This document shows, in pieces, positions 57,112-64,000 of a DNA stretch of 64,000 bases. The translations under genes were made by a program, and so were the position numbers. Source of the DNA: Leuctra nigra (Eukaryota > Arthropoda > Insecta > Plecoptera > Leuctridae). The stretch lies in contig OW203768.1 of NCBI GenBank assembly GCA_934045905.1, positions 26,751,060 through 26,815,059 of the forward strand. Direction: 5' to 3'. The first letter of the stretch is position 1, and each line of letters opens with the position of its first letter. The notes under the pieces were generated by a model. The model was not told the origin of the DNA. It was given only the letters and a program-made list of their open reading frames with translations, and did not search any database.

Positions 57112-58448
57112 TTATAAATAGAGCAGCCTCTTTACATACCTCCTTACATAAAAAAGGCAGTAAAAAGGTTTGTTCGAATTATCGTGGCATTAGAGTTACT
57201 GGTTTTATGGGAAGGCTTTATGGCAGAATTGTGAAGGAAAGAATAGAGGAGAGCTTTATGGATATGGAAGTACAGAGTGGATTTCGTGCCGGGAGATCGT
57301 GTTTGGACAACATTTTTTCTTTAAGGCAGTTAGAGAAGAGAATGGAGAGAAATCTTAGTACCCACTTGGTATTTGTGGATCTCGAGAAGGCATACGACAG
57401 CGTCCCGCTTAAAAAATTGTTTGAAATTCTAAATGAAAGTATTTGCGGAAAGTATGTTAAGTGTGTATTTAATATCTACAAAAATGCAAAATGTGCGGTC
57501 AAAGTTGGGAATTATTTGTCGAATCATTTCAGTATCACCAAAGGCTTGAAACAGTGGTGTTGCCTGTCACCAACTTTGTTTAAAATTTATTCAGACAGCT
57601 CTGAACAACTGGAGCAGAAAATGTTCAAGAATGGGCATAGAGGTTGGAACTGACTGCTAGCATACACTGTTATATGCTGATGAGACCAAGTTTTAATGGT
57701 AAATGACAGTGAAGATATTGCACATGGCTAGGAAACTAACAGAGGAATATTCTGATTGGGGATTGAAGATGAATCTAGGGAAAACAGAGTATTTAGCCAT
57801 AGGAGAGCAGTCAGATAACATCAAGATTGAAGGAGGTACTATAAGATTCTGCGAGCAGTATAAATATTTGGGTAGACTAATATCACAGGATGGAACATGT
57901 GACAAGGATATAAGGAATAGAGTGACACAGGGAAGAACAGCGATCCAGAAATTGAATTCCTTACTTTGGTCCACGAAAATAAAAATGAATACAAAAATGA
58001 CAATCTACAAGGCCATTGTAGAGCCAATAGCAACGTACGGGTCGGAGTGTTGGCAGCTGAATGAGAGGAATAGGGATAGATTGGCTGCTTTGGAGATGGA
58101 CTACCTACGGAGATCGTGTAGAGTCTCGAGGATTGAACATGTACGGAATGAGGAAATAAAGGAAAGATCAGGCGTTGAGACTTCAATTTTAGATGAAATA
58201 GATAAGAAACAGCTGGTATGGTATGGACATGTGATGCGGATGACGGATGAAAGATGGCCACAGAAGATGTTCAACTGCAGAATTCCAAATAGTCGGAAAA
58301 GAAGAAGACCAAGGAGCTGGAAGGAATAGAGGTTGCGATGCATGCAAGAGGACTGGAAGATGGACAATGGCAGGACAGAGACGAGTGGAGATTGGGATTG
58401 CGGAAAGCGGCGTCAGCTGTAGGAACTTCGTTATTTATATATATATAG
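57112..58448 (+). pseudogene. RTE/craniofacial-type non-LTR retrotransposon RT, 5'-truncated
   Basis: RT residues start near 57150 with KKGSKKVCSNYRGIRV, then QSGFRAGRSCLDNIFSLRQL, VFVDLEKAYDSVP (motif A aspartates) and ITKGLKQWCCLSPTLF (motif B, Gly-Cys altered). The catalytic YADD appears as YADE around 57672 after a stop at 57651-57653. The thumb and C-terminus follow in a shifted frame (57703-58326: KMNLGKTEYLAIG, YKYLGRLISQDGT, GSECWQLN, YGHVMRM). A further shift near 58325 leads to GLEDGQWQDRDEWRLGL. TTATTTATTTAG occurs at 57100-57111 and 58449-58460 and could be the target duplication, but it is low-complexity. Confidence 0.85.
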
Positions 58449-58460
58449 TTATTTATTTAG

Positions 58461-59645
58461 CGTTCATCGTGGCATATCGGATATCGTCTACCGTTGATTG
58501 CGTTTCGTGAATAATTCTCTCCTGAATAGCTCTCAAACTCTGTGGTTGTTAATGACGGAAATTTCCAATCACTTCTGAATGGAACACGTTTTTAGACAAC
58601 CAGTACGTCATGTATTCAATTGTTTAAGAAGAAGTTCTTGACAAAATGCAGAAAAATAGTATTGTTTTGGATAGATAATTCAATTAAAAAATTTACCTAT
58701 TATTTATTATATTTTTAAATAACGTCAGTCAACCCGTATTGTCTTGTCTTATCTTCATATTTACACGAAAATTATTAGCATTCTTCAGCATCATTTTCCC
58801 GCAAAGATAATGATTCTACCATTATTAGATGCGTCAATATGGCTAATTGATTGAATCATATCATTTTTATTAATTGTTAATTAAGTCGAAAAATATTAGA
58901 GATATTCATTTATTAATTTTTCATATGTTGAACAATGATTTAATACGTCGTACTTGTTGAAAAACAAGCGTGAAATCGCATTGGTGGCTCTAAAAATAAA
59001 TATTACAGTTTTAATAAATTCAAAATGAAATGTAATTTTAAGCAATTTCCCATTAGATTACGTGTTTAGATTTTAACAGAGCGTAATCAGCGAATTTTTC
59101 GGAATAAGGAACGTTAAAAACAAACCCCGTACGATTTGATCCAAATTTGACTGTTTTTATGGTCACTTATCAAAACTGAAAATCAAATTTGAAAGTAAAA
59201 TGTGATTTCTCCCCCACCTCCTCTACTTCTAGTGCCATGGTAACCTTCGCCTTAACGACCCATGACGTCAATACACAATCAAAGCCCTTAGATATAATAT
59301 TTAATAAATACATAGACTCTTCTTGATCGTTTAGGTAGGCTCTGAGTCTGACTGATTGTAAAATATTTAATTGTTAGGTCTGAATGATGAAGTATATTGC
59401 TAATTATTTAATATGTTGACACTCAATTGATAAGTGCATTGTATATAAATCTTCTTGCAACTCAGGAGAATAGAACAATCCGTGTGGATACCAGTAATGT
59501 GTTGGAAATATCAATAACGAAGGTAATGCAATCTCCATGTGATATATGCCTGTAAGTTTCACGGCTTGGGCAATGAAATCAACCCAGCTTCTTTACCGAC
59601 TTATTGTTGTTCAAGTAGTTGCAAAGTTAGCCACCAATTTGAAAA
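58461..59645. other. Intergenic, nothing recognised
   Basis: AT-rich sequence with no gene family, tRNA or convincing repeat structure. Confidence 0.5.
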
Positions 59646-59649
59646 CGCC

Positions 59650-60320
59650 GTCGCCGACATAATACTCTTAAATCACCTCTTACTGCAATAACTACATATA
59701 CAGAAGGCTTATACTGATACAAAACATTTATGTAAATAAATTATTGATGGCAGTGATTTCAGCCGCCATTTTTTTAACCGGAAGTGATGCCATATCTTGA
59801 AAACAGTTGGACCGTTTGGAACGAAGCTTTCGCTATTCTTTATGGAATATCATTTAGTCATTGTTGCTCCGATTTGTGTCTTACAAGTGTGAGAATAATC
59901 TAAAAAAAGAAGTGATATCCCCATAAAAAACACTCCGTGTAAAAATACCAGCCAAGTCTTTTCAACTATAAAAAAATAGAAGAAATCTAAAACATTCAGC
60001 ACTGAAAAGTAGTGATATCAAAAAATGGGCCAAGTCAAAACATGATTTTAAAAACCGAAATATACTTGGCGCATCGTTTTTTTAGGGTCTTTAGGTATAT
60101 TATTTATATTTAGGCACATTTGACTTATGGCATATACCTACGCCTATTATTTATACACGATGCGCCAAGTATATTTCGGTTTTTAAAATCATGTTTTGAC
60201 TTGGCCCATTTTTTGATATCACTACTTTTCAGTGCTGAATTTTTTAGATTTCTTCTATTTTTTTTATAGTTAAAGAGACTTGGCTGGTATTTTTACACGG
60301 AGTGTTTTTTATGGGGATTA
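59650..60320. mobile_element. Second copy of palindromic module with partial outer arm (module C)
   Basis: 59650-59915 (AATCACCTCTTACTGCAATA, CAGAAGGCTTATACTGATAC, CCGGAAGTGATGCCATATCT) parallels the left outer arm at 50575-50880. It is followed by an inverted-repeat hairpin with arms about 59918-60085 and 60155-60320. The hairpin starts CCCCATAAAAAACACTCCGT and ends with its complement, around a loop of about 70 bases. The right outer arm is absent. Confidence 0.8.
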
Positions 60321-60543
60321 GTTATACACTGATGACCATAATCAAATAGCTTGCTATATCTTGTTTTTTAATAATATGCTTAATACGCAGTCTCTGGTTG
60401 AGAACGGACCCGAATTGTTCTGAGCGCTTTATCTTCTAGCTCTTTAAAACAATTTCGGAGCGTACCCAAATGAAGATGAAGACAAGACGAGACGCCCGCC
60501 CGCGGCCATTTTATTTCTACCTTGTAAATGTCAGCTGTCGAGC

Positions 60544-60970
60544 GTGTGCATTTCAGGAATTATCATGTACAGTATCAATAGTAATGAGTGTTGCTTACTA
60601 CAATTCCTGAAAAAAAAATCAAGCTGTTATGTAGGATATCAATCATTTATTATTTGTGAACCGAATCTCGTCAAGATTTCCGAGGATATAATTAAAGTTC
60701 GGTGGCCAGATTGTGGTGCACGTGTCATGGCCAAATCCACGATAAACACGTCGTGGAAACCATGTCCCGCTGTAATATTGGCAATTGGAAGTGCCAGTGC
60801 GTGGACCGCATGGCTTTTGCCGCTACCAATTAGCACGAAGACTGGTCCAGAGTTGTTATTTCTAATGAACAAATATTCTCGTCGTCCAACGATAGGCCAG
60901 CCCTCGTGTAACTGCGGAGGAAGAGACAATTTGACTCTGAATTTGTTGCGCAGCACCATAAGAGCGGCCG
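60544..60970 (+). other. Open region of unknown nature upstream of the 98-bp array
   Basis: An open frame on + (from about 60564, with WPDCGARVMAKSTINTSWKP) and one on - overlap here, and neither is recognised. Both run into the GC-rich array, which prolongs them artificially. An AG acceptor-like TTCCTCCGCAG on the minus strand lies at about 60920, so a minus-strand exon is possible. Confidence 0.25.
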
Positions 60971-62660
60971 CTTCTCCGTGTGTTCGTGGGGCTGGATGTC
61001 CCAGGAAGGCGGAGGCGCGCTGTGGCGGGTGGACAGGCGACTCACTGGCGAGCAATACCGGGACATCGCTTCTCCGTGTGTGCGTGGGGCTGGATGTCCC
61101 AGGAAGGCGGAGGCGCGCTGTGGCGGGTGGACAGGCGACTCACTGGCGAGCAATACCGGGACATCGCTTCTCCGTGTGTGCGTGGGGCTGGATGTCCCAG
61201 GAAGGCGGAGGCGCGCTGTGGCGGGTGGACAGGCGACTCACTGGCGAGCAATACCGGGACATCGCTTCTCCGTGTGTGCGTGGGGCTGGATGTCCCAGGA
61301 AGGCGGAGGCGCGCTGTGGCGGGTGGACAGGCGACTCACTGGCGAGCAATACCGGGACATCGCTTCTCCGTGTGTGCGTGGGGCTGGATGTCCCAGGAAG
61401 GCGGAGGCGCGCTGTGGCGGGTGGACAGGCGACTCACTGGCGAGCAATACCGGGACATCGCTTCTCCGTGTGTGCGTGGGGCTGGATGTCCCAGGAAGGC
61501 GGAGGCGCGCTGTGGCGGGTGGACAGGCGAGCAATACCGGGACATCGCTTCTCCGTGTGTGCGTGGGGCTGGATGTCCCAGGAAGGCGGAGGCGCGCTGT
61601 GGCGGGTGGACAGGCGACTCACTGGCGAGCAATACCGGGACACTGCTTCTCCGTGTGTGCGTGGGGCTGGATGTCCCAGGAAGGCGGAGGCGCGCTGTGG
61701 CGGGTGGACAGGCGACTCACTGGCGAGCAATACCGGGACATCGCTTCTCCGTGTGTGCGTGGGGCTGGATGTCCCAGGAAGGCGGAGGCGCGCTGTGGCG
61801 GGTGGACAGGCGACTCACTGGCGAGCAATACCGGGACATCGCTTCTCCGTGTGTGCGCGGGGCTGGATGTCCCAGGAAGGCGGAGGCGCGCTGTGGCGGG
61901 TGGACAGGCGACTCACTGGCGAGCAATACCGGGACATCGCTTCTCCGTGTGTGCGTGGGGCTGGATGTCCCAGGAAGGCGGAGGCGCGCTGTGGCGGGTG
62001 GACAGGCGACTCACTGGCGAGCAATACCGGGACATCGCTTCTCCGTGTGTGCGTGGGGCTGGATGTCCCAGGAAGGCGGAGGCGCGCTGTGGCGGGTGGA
62101 CAGGCGACTCACTGGCGAGCAATACCGGGACATCGCTTCTCCGTGTGTGCGTGGGGCTGGATGTCCCAGGAAAGCGGAGGCGCGCTGTGGCGGGTGGACA
62201 GGCGAATCACTGGCGAGCAATACCGGGACATCGCTTCTCCGTGTGTGCGTGGGGCTGGATGTCCCAGGAAGGCGGAGGCACGCTGTGGCGGGTGGACAGG
62301 CGACTCACTGGCGAGCAATACCGGGACATCGCTTCTCCGTGTGTGCGTGGGGCTGGATGTCCCAGGAAGGCGGAGGCGCGCTGTGGCGGGTGGACAGGCG
62401 ACTCACTGGCGAGCAATACCGGGACACTGCTTCTCCGTGTGTGCGTGGGGCTGGATGTCCCAGGAAGGCGGAGGCGCGCTGTGGCGGGTGGACAGGCGAC
62501 TCACTGGCGAGCAATACCGGGACTCCGCTTCTCCGTGTGTGCGTGGGGCTGGATGTCCCAGGAAGGCGGAGGCGCGCTGTGGCGGGTGGACAGGCGACTC
62601 ACTGGCGAGCAATACCGGGACATCGCTTCTCCGTGTGTGCGTGGGGCTGGATGTCCCACG
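60971..62660. repeat. 98-bp GC-rich tandem array, about 17 units
   Basis: The landmark GCTGGATGTCCCAGGAAGGC recurs every 98 bases from 60991; its last, truncated occurrence is at 62646. One unit (near 61530) lacks the 11 bases ACTCACTGGCG. Units differ at only a few sites (e.g. ACATCGCTT, ACACTGCTT, ACTCCGCTT). The unit has no stop in several frames, and 98 is not a multiple of 3. Frames of 600-720 codons therefore stay open through all three + frames, so these are not evidence of a protein. The end fuses to a zinc-knuckle coding fragment. Confidence 0.95.
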
Positions 62661-62669
62661 GCACAGAGC

Positions 62670-62838
62670 CGAGCTGCGCGGTCGACCGTCACTTCCCTTG
62701 CTCTAGATGCCAGCAGTTCGGCCATACCAGTCAGGTTTGTCTCAAGACACACAACTGCAATGTGTGTGGCTCAGCACAGCCCACACACGCGTGCCGCCAC
62801 TATGCCACGTACCCTCAGCAATACCAAATTCAATTTTA
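62670..62838 (+). pseudogene. CCHC zinc-knuckle fragment (Gag or LINE ORF1-like)
   Basis: In one frame the sequence reads FPCSRCQQFGHTSQVCLKTH, then CNVCGSAQPTHACRH. The first is a perfect C-x2-C-x4-H-x4-C knuckle and the second is knuckle-like. This arrangement is usual in jockey-type ORF1 or Gag proteins. It lies between the 98-bp array and the piggyBac-like sequence. Only this piece is seen. Confidence 0.55.
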
Positions 62839-63680
62839 ATTCCTTTATCGACGACCTGACTTCAATTATTAATAGAGACCTAGTCATTCCAGATCTTATG
62901 TCCCAGTTTACAAATATATATGCTTTGTCAAAGAATGTTACTTCTTTCGCAACTTGTACCTCACAAGAGATGCGTGTATTCGTAGGGCTACATATATTTA
63001 TGGGATCATTGGATTTTCCACGAATATATATGTATTGGGACAGTACATTGCATGCCAATATGTTTCTGTAAATATGACCAGGAAACGATTTTTCAAGTTG
63101 AGAAATAACTTTCACCTTGTAAATATAAATTATCCTTACGACAACAGTGATCGGGTTTACAAAGTCAGACCTATTTTCAAATGTGTCCGTGACAGGTGTA
63201 TTGCATTGGTAATGGAAAGAGAACCATTTGATGAACAAATGGTGCCATTTAAGGGCCAGTGAATATAAAGCAGTACATGAAAGAAAACCTCACTCAACGG
63301 GGCATAAAACGTTTCCTTCTATGTGGAAAGGGTGGAATATCATACGATTTTCTGATTTATCAGGGAAAAACAACAGAAATCAATGAAGACATAGCCAGTA
63401 AATTTGGACAAGGTGCCACCGTTTTTCTTCACTTGGCATAACGTATTCTAAAACCAGTTCATCATCAGCTGAACTATGACGATTATTTCTCATCGCACTA
63501 CCTTCTACAGTTGTTAAACAAGAAGGGATTCTGGCAGGGACTATTCGAATAAATCAATTTGCCAATCCGACTTTGATTATGGACAAGGAGCTGAAGAAGA
63601 AAGAAATAAAGATGTTTGTGTTACAGCATCGACACAGTGTTGTTGTCGTCAAATGGATTGACAACAAACCGGTATGTTTC
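62822..63680 (+). pseudogene. piggyBac-like transposase, frameshifted
   Basis: Fragments in successive frames are LTSIINRDLVIPDLMSQFTN and TSQEMRVFVGLHIFMGSLDF, then (shift near 63068) MTRKRFFKLRNNFHLVNINY with PFDEQMVPFKGQ. After a stop or shift near 63258 come NIKQYMK and LLCGKGGISYDFLIYQGKT, then (shift near 63440) YDDYFSSHYLLQLLNKKGFW. After a shift near 63540 the sequence reads TIRINQFANPTLIMDKELKK and VVVKWIDNKPV. The DEQMVPFKG and D-Y-F motifs belong to the piggyBac catalytic core. At least four frameshifts or stops make it inactive. The C-terminal region and ends were not found. Confidence 0.85.
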
Positions 63681-64000
63681 CATTCAAACGTTAAAATGTG
63701 TTGTACATACAATATAATGAAAACAATCTATGATTTAAAAATCTGTTAGAAACAAACGCAAACATACCTCTAGTAGTCGGTGTCTCTTGTAGGTTCCATG
63801 CTTACTTGTGCTCGGGAAACAACAATTTCAAATTATTCGTCCAAGAGAGATTGTATGAAAAAGCTAATTATGCACTATCTTTTACAGGTGATGAGGTAGT
63901 ATGGGGTCTCAATACAAGACAAAGCGTCTTATTTATCAATGACGCATTTGACTTTCATACAAAACAACGTTATATTTCTTATATCATGCGGACACGTCAT
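63681..64000 (+). other. Window end, possible exon after a splice acceptor
   Basis: CTTTTACAG at about 63881-63889 is followed by an open stretch to the window end (GDEVVWGLNTRQSVLFINDA...). It might be an exon of an unrecognised gene running out of the window, or chance. 63681-63880 shows nothing clear. Confidence 0.2.

Noticed and set aside
60639..61055. Minus-strand frame with a GSGKS motif, considered as a P-loop protein
   Set aside because: The upstream glycine of a Walker A motif is not at the required spacing, and no other nucleotide-binding motif is seen.
60971..62660. CRISPR-like array
   Set aside because: Units are contiguous 98-bp copies with no variable spacers, in a eukaryotic genome.
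60544..63071. Open frames of 600-720 codons across the 98-bp array
   Set aside because: The unit lacks stops and its length is not a multiple of three, so all three frames stay open automatically. There is no sign of codon-level conservation.

Overview
The window is insect nuclear DNA: AT-rich, with intron-split genes and a very dense, mostly decayed load of transposable elements. The host genes that point to an insect are two takeout/juvenile-hormone-binding-protein (JHBP) genes and a DGAT2-type acyltransferase. The transposon mix (Penelope, Harbinger, BEL/Pao, jockey- and RTE-like, hAT, piggyBac, Mutator/YqaJ) fits an insect and perhaps a hemipteran, but the order is a guess.

Host genes. 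JHBP-A runs on + from 7735 to at least 13990 (five exons seen, final exon not found). JHBP-B runs on - from 31710 to 24967 (six exons, 247 aa, intact). Their intron positions and phases are identical, so they are an inverted paralogous pair. Between them, on -, lies a three-coding-exon DGAT2 gene (22821-20336, 330 aa, intact). A fourth, unrecognised small gene on + (49671-56898, four exons, 147 aa) has a 5.9-kb palindromic element inside its second intron.

Transposons, left to right: hairpin repeat at 0.5 kb; terminal-inverted-repeat (TIR) element with a 9-bp target-site duplication (TSD) at 2.9-3.5 kb; Penelope-like element with an inverted 5' piece and a degenerate hammerhead at 4.8-6.9 kb; a recurrent CTAG-ending (Helitron-like?) family; a GC-rich dispersed repeat here called X; two tRNA-related fold-back insertions (13.5 and 15.0 kb); hAT and TWA-type MITEs; an internally deleted BEL/Pao element (16.1-18.7 kb); a jockey-like 3' remnant in DGAT2 intron 2; a complete 5.4-kb PIF/Harbinger element with TIRs, TAA TSD, transposase and a MADF gene (35018-40439) inserted in a dead hAT transposase; a Mutator-like/YqaJ remnant at 44.6 kb; an RTE-like LINE remnant at 57.1-58.4 kb; a 98-bp GC-rich tandem array at 61.0-62.7 kb; and a frameshifted piggyBac-like transposase at 62.8-63.7 kb.

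The most unusual region is 49971-55847. Long outer inverted arms enclose two further long-inverted-repeat modules, and the right arm contains a 118-bp tandem satellite. Each monomer juxtaposes a TGACGTCA palindrome, an ACTTCCGG motif and an AATGGCGGC motif. A second copy of part of this structure lies at 59.65-60.32 kb, so the architecture is mobile or recurrent. No protein-coding capacity was recognised in it. All calls rest on reading the sequence; no database search was possible.
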